Notes: generated from the sequence alone by a model not told the origin. Shown: positions 9,350-18,669, numbered from the stretch's first letter. The stretch: DNA of 64,000 bases from Planctomycetaceae bacterium (GCA_021732415.1 JAKFVC010000111.1:1-64000); one strand, 5' to 3'. A program made the numbers and translations.

Positions 9350-10297
9350 TCACTTCGATTTACCAAACCCCGCACTGGCCATTTCGTTCTGAATTTCGGC
9401 TTCGGCTTTCATGACGGTCTGGACGATCTTTTCGATCTCGGTCTTATCCGTGGCGGTGAGCTGTCGTTGCGGTGGCCGCGGCGGTCCGAAATCGAGACCC
9501 AATGTCGCCAGGGCGTGCTTCAACATGCTGATGTTGTAGCTGTCGCCGTCTTTTGCTCGGTAGTCTTCGATGGGCAGGATGTGTTGTTGCAGTTCCATCC
9601 CTTGCGCGAACTCTCCAGCAGCGAATGCGGCGTGCATCGCCAATGTCAGGTGCGGGCAGAGGTTGCCTGCGCCGGTCGTGAAGCCAGTTCCGCCTGCCAG
9701 CATATAATAAGGAGCAAACCGTTCGGCCGAACCGCACAGCCATTCGATCCGGCCTTGATCGGCAGTGACGACTTTGCGGAAGTCGTGCATGTTGTTTTCG
9801 GCATACTTCACACCGACGACCCACGGATGAGCGGCCAGTTCCAGCAGCAAGGCGTCGCTGGGAAACGGGCTCTTCTTGTAAACGAGGGCCGGCAGTTGGA
9901 CTCGGTCCAGAACTTCCAGGTAATAGTCACGAATGCCTGCCGTGCTGAGATACGGATGAGCAAACGGCATGAACATCACACCCGTCGCGCCGACTTCGCG
10001 GCAGCGGGTTCCGATCTCAATGGCGTGCCCAATCTGAAGTCCGACGGGGGCGAAAATCAGAGCATCGGGGCCCGAGGCTTCCCGCGTGACGCGGACGATA
10101 TCGACGATTTCGGTCGCCGACAAACTGTGGAATTCGCTCGTTCCGGCACCCGGCATGTAGACCCGGATCCCCGCCGCATACATCCGGCGAATATGCTGGG
10201 CCTGGGCGTCGAGATTCAGCTTTCCGTCGGCGCCGTACGCCGTCAGCGGCACCAGATGGACAGTTCGCAAGAGACGCGGATCGAGACCAGCTTTCAT
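9350..10297 (-). CDS. Dihydrodipicolinate synthase/N-acetylneuraminate lyase family aldolase
   Basis: The product has 315 residues, normal for the class I DapA/NanA aldolase family. The Schiff-base lysine is expected at VVGVKYAEN and the Tyr of the YxK region at PALVYKKSPFPSD. The glycine-rich pyruvate-binding loop corresponds to GAGTSEFHSLS in place of the usual GTTGE. The first strand LRTVHLVPLTAYGADGKLNLDA fits the family N-terminus. A TGAGG site precedes the ATG at 10297. The actual substrate cannot be told from sequence. No lysine or sialic acid genes are nearby, so a catabolic 2-keto-3-deoxy sugar acid or hydroxyproline-type role is at least as likely as lysine synthesis. Confidence 0.88.
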   Translation of the reverse strand: MKAGLDPRLLRTVHLVPLTAYGADGKLNLDAQAQHIRRMYAAGIRVYMPGAGTSEFHSLSATEIVDIVRVTREASGPDALIFAPVGLQIGHAIEIGTRCREVGATGVMFMPFAHPYLSTAGIRDYYLEVLDRVQLPALVYKKSPFPSDALLLELAAHPWVVGVKYAENNMHDFRKVVTADQGRIEWLCGSAERFAPYYMLAGGTGFTTGAGNLCPHLTLAMHAAFAAGEFAQGMELQQHILPIEDYRAKDGDSYNISMLKHALATLGLDFGPPRPPQRQLTATDKTEIEKIVQTVMKAEAEIQNEMASAGFGKSK

Positions 10298-10391
10298 GGA
10301 AATAACCTCAGGCGGGTGATGCGGAAGGATTCTGTCTCGATATTGGTTGTACGGGGCGGGTAGAGCGGGGTCAAGCGGAGCGGAGGGGAGG

Positions 10392-10569
10392 AATGACTAA
10401 TGTCTAATGACTAAATCTCTATTCGGCCAGTCCGACGTCGGTTGAGCTGTTCCCGTCCCGATAAGGAACGCGATTGCGTCGCCCGCCGGAATTTGAATTC
10501 AACCCGTTTTTTGAAAAACGACGGCTTCGGCATCCCCATTTAGACATTAGTCATTAGACATTCGTCATT
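10392..10569. repeat. Inverted repeat, family K, in a divergent promoter gap
   Basis: Left arm 10392-10414 (AATGACTAATGTCTAATGAC...) pairs with 10547-10569, 23 bp with one mismatch. Each arm is itself made of a near-repeated ATGACTAATG/ATGTCTAATG word. The element sits between divergently read genes (aldolase on the minus strand, thioredoxin-fold gene on the plus strand), so it lies in both 5' regions. The remaining 469-base gap holds no gene that I can support. Confidence 0.8.
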
Positions 10570-10766
10570 TTGATTTTCCTCCATACCTATCAAGAAACCC
10601 TGATGGGCTGTCCAAATCAAGTCAAATTTTGCTACCATCTGGAACGCTGCGCTGACTGAGGTCAATGAATTACGGACGGTGTGAGCGTGGCATTCCACCC
10701 GCGCCGTTGCGGCAATTGGGCGGAACTCGAAACTTTTCCTGCGAATTAAGACGCGGAGTATTAACT

Positions 10767-12134
10767 GTGAATGGACTACTGCTGGCCCTGTTGCCGTGCT
10801 TGAGCTTGGTTTCTCCCTTGGATGAAGGAGCGGCCGTCGAATTGCGCTACACCGGGTCGCTGGTGAAGATTTCCCGCGATGCCGAGAGCCCGCCAGTGAA
10901 GCGTTTCAGTTTGTACTGCCTCGTTAAGAAGAACGATGGTGGCGGTCGCGACATTGCCTACCTGATGGACGAACGCGGCGGTGGAACGTGGCCCTGGCCG
11001 GAACGTTTTGGTCAGATTTCCTTGAACTCCAAACTGCTGCCCAGCAATGTGGCCCAATTGCGATTGTTGCAGGAGCATAACGGCACCAACCAGTCGATTC
11101 GCGTCCCGCGACCGGTGTTTGAGTTCGTCGATAAGCTGGCGGCGGGAGCGACCTGGAATAACGAATCGAGCGCTTTCGAAGTCAAACGGGCCGCGAAGGT
11201 CCAGGATCGAGACTGCTGGCAGGTCGATGTGTCGACGAACTTCGGCCGCAAACGCTCGCTGTGGGTGCAGAAGGATAGCCCGCTGGTCGTCGAGCTCGAG
11301 GAACGCCTGTTTATGGGCCAGGGGGATGAATTCTCGCTGCGCATGAAGCTGGATTCGCTGGAAACTCTCGATGCGGCGAAACTCGCCAAGGTCGAAGGGC
11401 CGCTGGCATTGTTGCTCAAACTGCAGACAGATTTGGCCCGTCCCGATAACGAACAAAACCCCGAACTGACGGACGAACAACAGGCCAAGGTCGCCGCTGC
11501 TGCTGAGAAAATTGAGCAGTCTGCCGAGGGGACGCCCTTCAGCCGACTGGCGGGGATCATCACGCGTGATGTCCAAGGGCAGCAACAACGCACGGGCGAG
11601 TTGGCTCAATTGGCCAAGAAGTTTTTGGGTCAGTCGGCACCCGAATTCACCATTCAGTCGATTGAAGGGAAGCCGGTGACCCCCGCTGACCGGGCTGGAA
11701 AAATCACCGTGCTGCACTTTTGGGAATATCAGGGAGAACCGCTGGTCGAACCCTACGGACAAGTGGGCTACCTCGATTTCCTCTACAGCCGTCGCCGCAA
11801 GCTGGGAGTCCAGGTCTACGGTGTTGCGGTCGACGCCCGGTTTGCTGATAAGGCCCAGACTCAGCAGGCTCATCGCTCAGTCAACAAGTTGAAGAGCTTT
11901 ATGAATCTCGCCTATCCGTTGGCTGCCGACGATGGCGAATTGATTGCTCAGTTCGGTGATCCTCGTCGCGTCGGCGCCAAGTTGCCGCTGTGGGTGGTGA
12001 TTGGTGCGGATGGCAAGGTGGCGCATTACAGTGCCGGGTTCTACAAGATCAACCCCGACGAAGGCCTGCGTGAACTCGATGAAGTCATCGTCAAAGAGAT
12101 TCAAAAGGCGAAGAAGGCCAGCGACGGGAAGTAG
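10767..12134 (+). CDS. Exported thioredoxin-fold (redoxin) protein lacking the CxxC active site
   Basis: The start is taken as GTG 10767 because it has a GGAG site at 10755-10758 and begins a signal peptide (VNGLLLALLPCLSLVSP). A frame continues 102 bases upstream without signal character. The product is about 455 residues. An N-terminal region of unknown fold spans to about 290. A thioredoxin/AhpC-like domain follows (FLGQSAPEFTIQSIEGKPV, then ITVLHFWEYQGEPLVEPYG, then YGVAVDARF). The position where TlpA-like proteins have WCxxC reads FWEYQGEPL, so both catalytic cysteines are missing. It may be a binding or structural domain rather than a redox enzyme (inference). Confidence 0.8.
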   Translation: MNGLLLALLPCLSLVSPLDEGAAVELRYTGSLVKISRDAESPPVKRFSLYCLVKKNDGGGRDIAYLMDERGGGTWPWPERFGQISLNSKLLPSNVAQLRLLQEHNGTNQSIRVPRPVFEFVDKLAAGATWNNESSAFEVKRAAKVQDRDCWQVDVSTNFGRKRSLWVQKDSPLVVELEERLFMGQGDEFSLRMKLDSLETLDAAKLAKVEGPLALLLKLQTDLARPDNEQNPELTDEQQAKVAAAAEKIEQSAEGTPFSRLAGIITRDVQGQQQRTGELAQLAKKFLGQSAPEFTIQSIEGKPVTPADRAGKITVLHFWEYQGEPLVEPYGQVGYLDFLYSRRRKLGVQVYGVAVDARFADKAQTQQAHRSVNKLKSFMNLAYPLAADDGELIAQFGDPRRVGAKLPLWVVIGADGKVAHYSAGFYKINPDEGLRELDEVIVKEIQKAKKASDGK

Positions 12135-12169
12135 GTTGAGATTCGAGCCTTGCTTCGCGGACAGATCAC

Positions 12170-12255
12170 ATGGGAGGGTGAGGCTCCTGCCGAACCGGAT
12201 AGTCTGGCGATAACCAATTGACGCTTGCGGTTCGGCAGGAGCCTCACCCTCCCAT
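12170..12255. repeat. Inverted repeat, family B (GGGAGGGTGAGGCTCCTGCC)
   Basis: Perfect 26-bp arms at 12170-12195 and 12230-12255 with a 34-base loop. The second copy is at 48361-48491. A partial arm (GTGAGGCTCC) occurs at 18541-18550. It lies between two genes transcribed in the same direction, 24 bases before the start of the second. Confidence 0.92.
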
Positions 12256-12278
12256 CAGCCCGAATCTGGAAGCCCTCC

Positions 12279-13016
12279 ATGCGTTTGCAATTCCTCGGCA
12301 CCGGCGGCTATCACCCGAATGAGCGCCGGCATACGGCGTGTTTGTGGCTACCGGAAACGGGAGTCGTATTCGACGCGGGGTCGGCGGCCTTTCGCATCCA
12401 GCCGCGGTTGCGGACGACAAGCGAACTCGACATCTTCCTGACGCACGCTCATCTGGACCATGTGAGTGGCCTGACGAACTTCATCGTGCCATTCATCATC
12501 AAGCAACTGACACGGGCGACCGTGCATGCTCGGGAACCCTATTTGACCGACGTCCAGAAGTGCCTGTTTTCGCAGCCGCTGTTTCCGGTGAATCCCGGGT
12601 TCGAATACCGCGAACTGGCAGCGGAAGTTGCGTTGCGAGACGGCGGGAAGCTCACCCATATCCCCTTGGTTCATCCCGGCGGATCGACGGGATTTCGGAT
12701 CGACTGGCCTGGAAAGAGTTTCGCGTATATCACGGATACGACCGCGAGTCCCGACTATCTGGAGTTCATCCGCGGAGTCGATCTGCTGATCCATGAGTGC
12801 AACTTTTCAGACGCCATGGCGCAGTGGTCGGCCACATCGGGACACAGCAATACGACCCCGGTGGCTGAACTGGCGCGGGATGCTCAAGTCAAGCGGCTGT
12901 ATTTGACGCATATCGATCCGCAGCATCCCGAAGATGATCCAATTGGAATCGAGACGGCCCGCGCCATCTTTCCGGCGACCGAAATTGCCGAAGATTTGAT
13001 GGAAGTGGAGTTCTAA
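12279..13016 (+). CDS. MBL-fold metallo-hydrolase (RNase Z-like/beta-lactamase fold)
   Basis: I use ATG 12279, since the longer frame begins inside the right arm of the family B palindrome. The 245-residue product starts MRLQFLGTGGYHPNERRHTAC, as RNase Z-like and phosphonate-hydrolase-like members do. The metal-binding motif is THAHLDHVSG at about residues 62-71 (HxHxDH). Later ligands are the His of VHPGGSTG, the Asp of YITDTTASP and the His of LTHIDPQHPEDD. A two-zinc hydrolase is therefore likely. Substrate is unknown: it lacks the long exosite arm of tRNase Z. Genes on either side do not suggest a pathway. Confidence 0.85.
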   Translation: MRLQFLGTGGYHPNERRHTACLWLPETGVVFDAGSAAFRIQPRLRTTSELDIFLTHAHLDHVSGLTNFIVPFIIKQLTRATVHAREPYLTDVQKCLFSQPLFPVNPGFEYRELAAEVALRDGGKLTHIPLVHPGGSTGFRIDWPGKSFAYITDTTASPDYLEFIRGVDLLIHECNFSDAMAQWSATSGHSNTTPVAELARDAQVKRLYLTHIDPQHPEDDPIGIETARAIFPATEIAEDLMEVEF

Positions 13017-13126
13017 ACGGTGAGGTACAGATTCTCGCCGCTGCCGAAAGGGAATTTCACTTAGAATGCCTATCAAGTCCTGAAACTCGTAGCTCGTCAA
13101 CTATTGAGCAAGCTGAGATATTTTTT

Positions 13127-13246
13127 AACCACGAATGAGCCGAATAACACGAATTTGGAAGAATTGAATCATTTCGGAGACGAACTGCTACTTTTCCGAA
13201 TGAAGTTCTAAGATTCAGATTCGTGTCATTTGTGTCATTCGTGGTT
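13127..13246. repeat. Inverted repeat, family G (AACCACGAAT...ATTCGTGGTT)
   Basis: Left arm 13127-13154 and right arm 13219-13246, 28 bp with about five mismatches; the outer 12 bp match perfectly. The loop is AT-rich. The rest of the 365-base gap (13017-13381) shows no gene. Confidence 0.78.
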
Positions 13247-13381
13247 CAAACTCTGATAATCAGCAGAATGTTTTCTTAGGCGTTCTTACAATCATGGACT
13301 TTCAGACGTAATAAGTCGGGGGATGAGTATTGATGTCTGTCCCCATTGATTGTTTTCACGCTTGGTCAATGACACGTATTC

Positions 13382-14329
13382 ATGCTAGCTCGCTCCGAAT
13401 TTCTGCAATCGTTGATTGATCCCGAAACTGGCACGCCGCTGGTTTGGGATGCCGCGGCCAATGTCCTGTGGAACCCGACGACTCAGGTCCGATTCCCGTT
13501 GGTCAACGGCATCCCCCGCTTCGTCGAACAGGCCCATCTGGCAAGTTTTGGATTGCAGTGGAACAAATACGAGGTGGCTCATGATGATGAGGACCGCGCG
13601 ACCTTTCAGGCCAAGACGGGGGTCTTACTCAGCGAACTAAAGGGCCTGCGAATTCTGGATGCCGGGTGCGGTGGCGGGCGCTACAGCAAGGTCGCGGGGG
13701 AAGCCGGGGCCGACGTCATTGGGGCCGACCACAGTGCTGCGGTCGACAAGGCATCTCAGTTGTGTGGCCACCTGCCCAACGTGCATTTTCTGCAGGGGGA
13801 CCTCAAGCATTTGCCTCTGCAGCCGGCGTCGTTTGACTTTGTCTTTTCCATTGGCGTGATGCATCACGATGCCAACACGCGAGCCGTGTTCGATGCGGTA
13901 TCGCGGCTGGTCAAGCCGGGCGGGCGGATGGCCGTGTGGCTCTATCGACGCAATCAATGGTGGCAGGAGATCATCAACTCAGGCTTGCGTCGACGCACGG
14001 TGCAGATGCCCCCGGAACGACTCGAACGCTGGTGCCGTTGGGGAGCGTGGTTGGGGGGCATTCCGGTTGCCAACAAGACGCTCAACAAGATCGTCAACTT
14101 CAGCGCGCACCCGAATTGGGAGAACCGTGTCTGTGATACGTTCGACTGGTTTGCTCCGCAGTACCAGTACCATCACACGGTGCAGGAATTGACCGAGTGG
14201 TATCACGCTGCGGGCTTTGGTGATTTGCGTGTGCTGCCGCCGGAAAAAACGGGCAAGATCTATCGCTGGACCTACGAGCACAATTTGTTGATTGGGAGTG
14301 GAGTGAACGTGATCGGGACCAAGCATTAG
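13382..14329 (+). CDS. Class I SAM-dependent methyltransferase
   Basis: The 315-residue product has an N-terminal Trm112-like segment (about 1-50, including LIDPETGTPLVW and FPLVNGIPRFVE) but without the usual cysteines. The Rossmann methyltransferase core follows: motif I LRILDAGCGGGRYSKVAGEAG, the acidic residue of strand 2 in VIGADHS, and motif IV FDFVFSIGVMHH. A C-terminal extension (WYHAAGFGDLRVLPPEKTG) is typical of the Methyltransf_11/25 group. The His pair in the post-IV loop is common in members acting on small acceptors. Substrate unknown. It is followed directly, on the opposite strand, by the HExxH membrane protein gene, leaving only 12 bases between the stop codons. Confidence 0.88.
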   Translation: MLARSEFLQSLIDPETGTPLVWDAAANVLWNPTTQVRFPLVNGIPRFVEQAHLASFGLQWNKYEVAHDDEDRATFQAKTGVLLSELKGLRILDAGCGGGRYSKVAGEAGADVIGADHSAAVDKASQLCGHLPNVHFLQGDLKHLPLQPASFDFVFSIGVMHHDANTRAVFDAVSRLVKPGGRMAVWLYRRNQWWQEIINSGLRRRTVQMPPERLERWCRWGAWLGGIPVANKTLNKIVNFSAHPNWENRVCDTFDWFAPQYQYHHTVQELTEWYHAAGFGDLRVLPPEKTGKIYRWTYEHNLLIGSGVNVIGTKH

Positions 14330-14341
14330 CTGCGGAACGGA

Positions 14342-14743
14342 TCACGGATACAAATCGTACGCTTCGACCTCAAACGGATTGTCGAGGTAGGGATTGCGGC
14401 CGCGGCACCACAGGACCACCGAACACAGCAAATAGGCCGGAATGAAGAACGGTCCCCAACGGCAGTATTGACCGACATGGATGTGTTCGTGATCTCGGGT
14501 GTCATCCAAATCATGGGGCGACAAACCGAGTATCGTATGCCCTAAGGTCATCGCGCGAGCGCGAATCCACAGACGAGAAAGGGACCAGGCAACGGCTCCT
14601 CCATGGAACTCTAAAGCACCGCGCCGGAACTGATATCCGCCGCCCGTCAGCAGGCCCAAGGTACCCACACAAACCCCAATCAGGCTGGCAGGGCTCGCCC
14701 AGAGATAGGCGAGAGGCATGACGACAAAGCGCTGCAGGGACAT
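14342..14743 (-). CDS. Small membrane protein with HExxH motif
   Basis: 133 residues with hydrophobic segments at about 8-35 and 95-115. His85-Glu86-His87-Ile88-His89 forms a HExxH zinc-protease-type motif in DTRDHEHIHVGQY, followed by RWGPFFIPAYLL. I have seen similar proteins annotated as hypothetical in planctomycetes and cyanobacteria; whether they cleave peptides is not known to me. It lies 39 bases from the start of no partner: the next gene on its strand (sensor kinase) ends at 14783, and both could share a transcript with the kinase first. Confidence 0.7.
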   Translation of the reverse strand: MSLQRFVVMPLAYLWASPASLIGVCVGTLGLLTGGGYQFRRGALEFHGGAVAWSLSRLWIRARAMTLGHTILGLSPHDLDDTRDHEHIHVGQYCRWGPFFIPAYLLCSVVLWCRGRNPYLDNPFEVEAYDLYP

Positions 14744-14782
14744 GGTGACTACATCACGAGTTGATTGAGCTTAAGATCGGCA

Positions 14783-16462
14783 TCACTTCGCCGCGGACAG
14801 CCGCGTGAGATCTAACCGGCGAAGCTTGCTGAGCTCCAGGCTATGTTGCTGCAACGGGTCCTCGGGCAGGGGCAACTGTTCGCGGATCTGAAACGGCAGA
14901 CGGACGGTAAAGGTACTCCCCTTACCAATCTCGCTTTGCAGTTTGACCTCGCCACCGAGCAGTTTCGACAATTCTTTGACAATCGACAAACCCAGACCGG
15001 TACCGGCAAACTCGCGAGTCAGGGCACTGTTCCCGCCCGGTGTGAGGTTCCCCTGCCGGAACTTTTCGAAGATCGTTTCCTGCTCTTCCAGTGCAATGCC
15101 GACTCCCGTGTCTTCGCAGATGATTTCGAAATACTCGGCATCGACTCGGCGGGCCAGCACGCGGACGCGGCCCCCTTCGGGTGTGAACTTGATCGCGTTC
15201 GACAACAGGTTATAAAGGATCTGCTGGAGCTTACCCGTATCCTGCTTCAACAACGGGATCGACGGGTCGACTTCACCCACGAGGTCGATGTTCTTCTTTT
15301 CGGCCAACGGACGCACCATCCCCAGCAGCCGTTCAATCAGGTCCATCAAGGACAGCTCGATCACATGCAGTTCCATCTTGCCGCTCTCGATCTTGGCCAG
15401 ATCGAGAATGTCATTGATGAGTGTCAGCAGGTCCTTACCTGAGGTCTGGATGTTGCGCACATAACGGTGCTGGCGATCGTCGAGATTCCCCGCTCCGCCC
15501 AGCACATCGCTGAATCCCAGGATGCTGTTGAGCGGTGTTCGCAGTTCGTGGCTCATGGTCGCGAGGAACTGACTCTTGAGGTTGTTCGTTTCAAACAACG
15601 CCAGGTTAACCTTGGCCAGTTCATCGACCTTCGTATCAAGATCATGGTTGACCTGCCGCAGCTCTTCCTGCACGGCGACAAGATGCCGCAACATGCGATT
15701 GAACGCATGACTGAGTTCTTCGAATTCATCGCCCGTCCGGATATCGGCCCGCAGATCGAGATTGCCCTTGGCGATTGAGTCGCTGACGTCCTTCAAGTGG
15801 AGGACCGGCTTCACGACGACGTACCGCACAATGGCATAAGCCGCCAGCATCGCGAGAAACGCCGTCCCGATAGCGGTCGCCAGCAAAATGGCGTTGTTCC
15901 ACGCCAGCGAACGTTTCGTCTCCTGCATGGAGAACGAGACCTTCGCCATGCCAATCAAATCACCTTCTTTCACATTAGGCGTCTGATGGTAATGGCACTC
16001 GAGGCACGTCTTGCTGGCTTTGATTGCCCCGTAATAAACGTATTCGCTCTTCTCTGCGTCAAAATGCGAGTATTCAGAGAGCCCCTGCCGTAGCTTGTCG
16101 AGCGCATCATATCCCGCAGCGTCGCTCGGACGAAGCAGAGCATCGGTTGTATCGGGATCGGCCTTAAACAACTCCCAACTGTTCTTGAGCGTCCCCGCCT
16201 TCAACTCGGCGAGCATGTCATCCTGTTGTTTGCGGAAGGTCTCGCTTTCTTCGCGATATTTCCAGTGCTTGAAGAGAATAATGGGAACAGTCGACAGCCG
16301 CCCATTGACGAGGTTTTGCTTTTCAACGAGATCCGCGGTAAGGCGTCCGTACAAATAAAAGCTGGCCGTAATCAATAGCAGCAGGCCACTCCCGAACAGG
16401 AAGCGACACTTCCGTTCGAGACTGGTTTCGCCCAGCAGTTTTTTGAATGTTTTGTAGGACAT
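14783..16462 (-). CDS. Membrane sensor histidine kinase with Tll0287-like (DUF3365) haem-binding sensor
   Basis: The 559-residue product has a transmembrane helix at about 20-40, a periplasmic sensor region to about 185 carrying a c-type haem motif CLECH (Cys153 to His157), and a second helix at about 188-212. HAMP follows (about 212-265), then HisKA with phosphoacceptor His305 in MSHELRTPLNS. HATPase_c has N box NLLSNAIKF, G1 DTGVGI, F box IFEKFRQ and G2 GTGLGLSIVKELS. The sensor matches the DUF3365/Tll0287-like group that binds haem and is thought to sense redox state or gases. No response regulator is adjacent, so the partner is elsewhere. Divergent from the ABC permease gene. Confidence 0.93.
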   Translation of the reverse strand: MSYKTFKKLLGETSLERKCRFLFGSGLLLLITASFYLYGRLTADLVEKQNLVNGRLSTVPIILFKHWKYREESETFRKQQDDMLAELKAGTLKNSWELFKADPDTTDALLRPSDAAGYDALDKLRQGLSEYSHFDAEKSEYVYYGAIKASKTCLECHYHQTPNVKEGDLIGMAKVSFSMQETKRSLAWNNAILLATAIGTAFLAMLAAYAIVRYVVVKPVLHLKDVSDSIAKGNLDLRADIRTGDEFEELSHAFNRMLRHLVAVQEELRQVNHDLDTKVDELAKVNLALFETNNLKSQFLATMSHELRTPLNSILGFSDVLGGAGNLDDRQHRYVRNIQTSGKDLLTLINDILDLAKIESGKMELHVIELSLMDLIERLLGMVRPLAEKKNIDLVGEVDPSIPLLKQDTGKLQQILYNLLSNAIKFTPEGGRVRVLARRVDAEYFEIICEDTGVGIALEEQETIFEKFRQGNLTPGGNSALTREFAGTGLGLSIVKELSKLLGGEVKLQSEIGKGSTFTVRLPFQIREQLPLPEDPLQQHSLELSKLRRLDLTRLSAAK

Positions 16463-16553
16463 AACGGAGGAAAATAGGCCCTGTAGGAGTCAGCCAAGTA
16501 TCTTACCAGCGCGTTGCGAGGGCGCGATAGTGTAGGTTGGGAATGACAAACCA

Positions 16554-16615
16554 TAGCCTGACTCTCTGAGTCGAGTGTACTCGATGAGGAGTACCCGACT
16601 CAGAGAGTCGGGCTA
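16554..16615. repeat. Inverted repeat, family A copy 1 (TAGCCTGACTCTCTGAGTCG)
   Basis: Arms of 27-29 bp with a 5-base loop and two or three mismatches: a nearly closed hairpin. It lies between the divergent sensor kinase and ABC permease genes and is the only family A copy that is not at a gene end. Confidence 0.9.
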
Positions 16616-16703
16616 CGCGAGATTCGTCATTCGGATTTCGACGGACATCATTTCCTTGCTACACTGTACAACATCCAAACTCAGCACCATATCGATTCTC
16701 GAC

Positions 16704-18533
16704 ATGCCCCCATCAACCACGCCACTTGATGTAACTAAGACTCCGCTGCCGTCCTCGGGTGGCGGGCTGGGTTCAATGCGTGCCTGGGACCTGCCGCTGT
16801 TGATGAAAGAACTGCAGGAGCTGGCGGCTCGACCGCGTACGTATCAATTGCGGGTTGGCTATGCCGTCGCCCTGCTGGTGATCAGCTTTGGCGTCCTGAT
16901 GGCCAATGTGCCTCGAGCCGGAACGTCCACCGTGAGCGGCCTGGGTTATGGAGCCCCCGTGCTGACATCCCTGAATCTGCTGCAGGAACTAGGGATCTAT
17001 CTGGTTCTGCCCGCCCTCGCCTGCAGCACGTTGACGGTCGAGAAAGAACGCAAAACGCTGGACTTGCTGCTGATTACGAAGTTGGGCCCCTGGACCATCA
17101 TCTTCGAGAAATTCCTCAGCCAGGTCGTCGCGGCGGTGAATCTTCTGCTCCTGTCGTTGCCCTTGCTGGCATTCAGTTATTCCTTGGGAGGAATCTCACC
17201 CGAGCACTTATGGATGGCCCTGCTGGGACTATTCCTGACCATCATCCGCCTGGCCGCAGTCGGCATCTTTTGTTCGGCCGCATTTCAGACGACGACTCGC
17301 GCGCTGCTGGGAACCTATGCGTTTATCGCCCTGGCCTGCGTGATCGAACAGTCCATCCAATTCTCACTGATTCCCACCCTCAACTGGTGTCTCCGGCCAA
17401 ACTTAGGGCTCGATGTTCCCCCGTTGCTGAATATGCTGTTCGAGTCACCCGGGATCCTCACCTTGTTCAGATCGAATCTGATTCTGTCCTATCCGGCCGA
17501 CTTCTCAATCGTGATGCGGCTGGTGTTTGGAATTTTGCCCTCGTTGTCCTGCAGTTTTGTTTTTATCGCGCTGGCGCGCAGGTGCCTGGTCCCTCCAGTG
17601 AATGCCTCATTCGGATGGTTGTTGCAACCGCGGGGGTTTTCCTTTCGGAGATCGCGCAGACCCCGTGGAGAACACGATGTGCCGACGGATAATCCCATTG
17701 AATGGCGCGAAGGGCCTCGTGGAAATCTCAACTGGTGGTGGGCCAGGAATATCTGCATGGCTGCCCTACCGCTCGGTGTGTTTTTAATGGCGCTAGGTTT
17801 GTGCTTGGACAAGATGATCTCGGGCCAGTGCATTGTCTTAACGTATTTTGTCGTTTGGCTGACAATCACCGTTCGACTTTGTGCTCATTCAGCAACTCTA
17901 TTCATTCCAGAACGGGTTCAGCAAACGCTCGACTTGCTGTGTTGTTCGCCGATGACGGGCGAAGATATGGTGCGACAGAAAATGTGCAGCGTCTGGCGCC
18001 TAATAGCGATCTGCCGTGTCCCGCTGATCGTCTGCGTGATTGCACGGACGGTATTTTTCCCCAGTGTGATTTATCTGGCCCTGTCGGCCATCGTGATCGG
18101 GCTGTACCCGCCACTCATTGCTTGCCAGGCCGCAAGTGGTGGACTGCGGATGAAAAATGGTGCCGGAGCGATTGTCAAAGCGTTGCTAGTCACCGCGGCC
18201 TGGTGTTTTCTGCCGTTCCTGGCACTCTCATTCATCATGCCCATTATTGTGATGTCGGGCAGCGGTGGCAGCGGTGTGTTCTTCATACCGGTGCTCATCA
18301 GTTCAACCAGCCCTTTGACGTTAATGGTGGTGACCGAGCTATTCCCTGAGGCTGCAAATGACCTTGGGAGATCTGGCAACAGTGAAGCAATTGTTTGGCT
18401 TATGTTGTTGATAATCATCACGATCATCGGTCACGGAATGCGACTCGCGTTCCTTTCAGAGTGGCTAAAAACTGAGGCAAATACGGTGCTGCGCGGGAAA
18501 TCCGAGCGAGAGTGGGCCAAGCCAGTCGGTTAA
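16704..18533 (+). CDS. ABC-2 type transporter permease
   Basis: The start is taken at ATG 16704 (MPPSTTPLDVT), because the longer frame would begin inside the family A palindrome and adds a segment unlike a protein N-terminus. The product is about 609 residues. Hydrophobic helices occur at about 55-75, 90-115, 145-170, 178-200, 210-235 and in a second set after residue 370. Motifs such as LARPRTYQLR, TVEKERKTLDLLLITKLG and IPERVQQTLDLLCCSPMTGEDM are typical of the two halves of ABC-2 permeases, where the EKE-like coupling helix precedes a helix that contacts the ATPase. It is probably a duplication of one half. No ATPase gene adjoins it. The exported substrate is unknown. Confidence 0.83.
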   Translation: MPPSTTPLDVTKTPLPSSGGGLGSMRAWDLPLLMKELQELAARPRTYQLRVGYAVALLVISFGVLMANVPRAGTSTVSGLGYGAPVLTSLNLLQELGIYLVLPALACSTLTVEKERKTLDLLLITKLGPWTIIFEKFLSQVVAAVNLLLLSLPLLAFSYSLGGISPEHLWMALLGLFLTIIRLAAVGIFCSAAFQTTTRALLGTYAFIALACVIEQSIQFSLIPTLNWCLRPNLGLDVPPLLNMLFESPGILTLFRSNLILSYPADFSIVMRLVFGILPSLSCSFVFIALARRCLVPPVNASFGWLLQPRGFSFRRSRRPRGEHDVPTDNPIEWREGPRGNLNWWWARNICMAALPLGVFLMALGLCLDKMISGQCIVLTYFVVWLTITVRLCAHSATLFIPERVQQTLDLLCCSPMTGEDMVRQKMCSVWRLIAICRVPLIVCVIARTVFFPSVIYLALSAIVIGLYPPLIACQAASGGLRMKNGAGAIVKALLVTAAWCFLPFLALSFIMPIIVMSGSGGSGVFFIPVLISSTSPLTLMVVTELFPEAANDLGRSGNSEAIVWLMLLIIITIIGHGMRLAFLSEWLKTEANTVLRGKSEREWAKPVG

Positions 18534-18560
18534 TGCGAAGGTGAGGCTCCTCGGATGCTT

Positions 18561-18669
18561 GTAGGATGGCCGCCGCGGCCGTCTTGCATTGGATTGGACG
18601 GCCACTATCAGCCCAACGCCATGCGTCGTCGTGACCTGAAGAATACGACGGCCGAGGCGGCCATCCTAC
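18561..18669. repeat. Inverted repeat, family D (GTAGGATGGCC...GGCCATCCTAC)
   Basis: Arms 18561-18583 and 18647-18669 are 23 bp with one mismatch. The element begins GTAG and ends CTAC. It occupies the junction where the ABC permease and rho genes converge. Confidence 0.88.

Noticed and set aside
10776-11873. A 365-codon minus-strand frame opposite the thioredoxin-fold gene
   Set aside because: No domain and no start signal. The sense strand has the signal peptide and thioredoxin fold.
16575-16703. N-terminal extension of the ABC permease from 16575
   Set aside because: It would be translated from inside a family A palindrome. The hydrophobic permease core and ATG 16704 give a better start.
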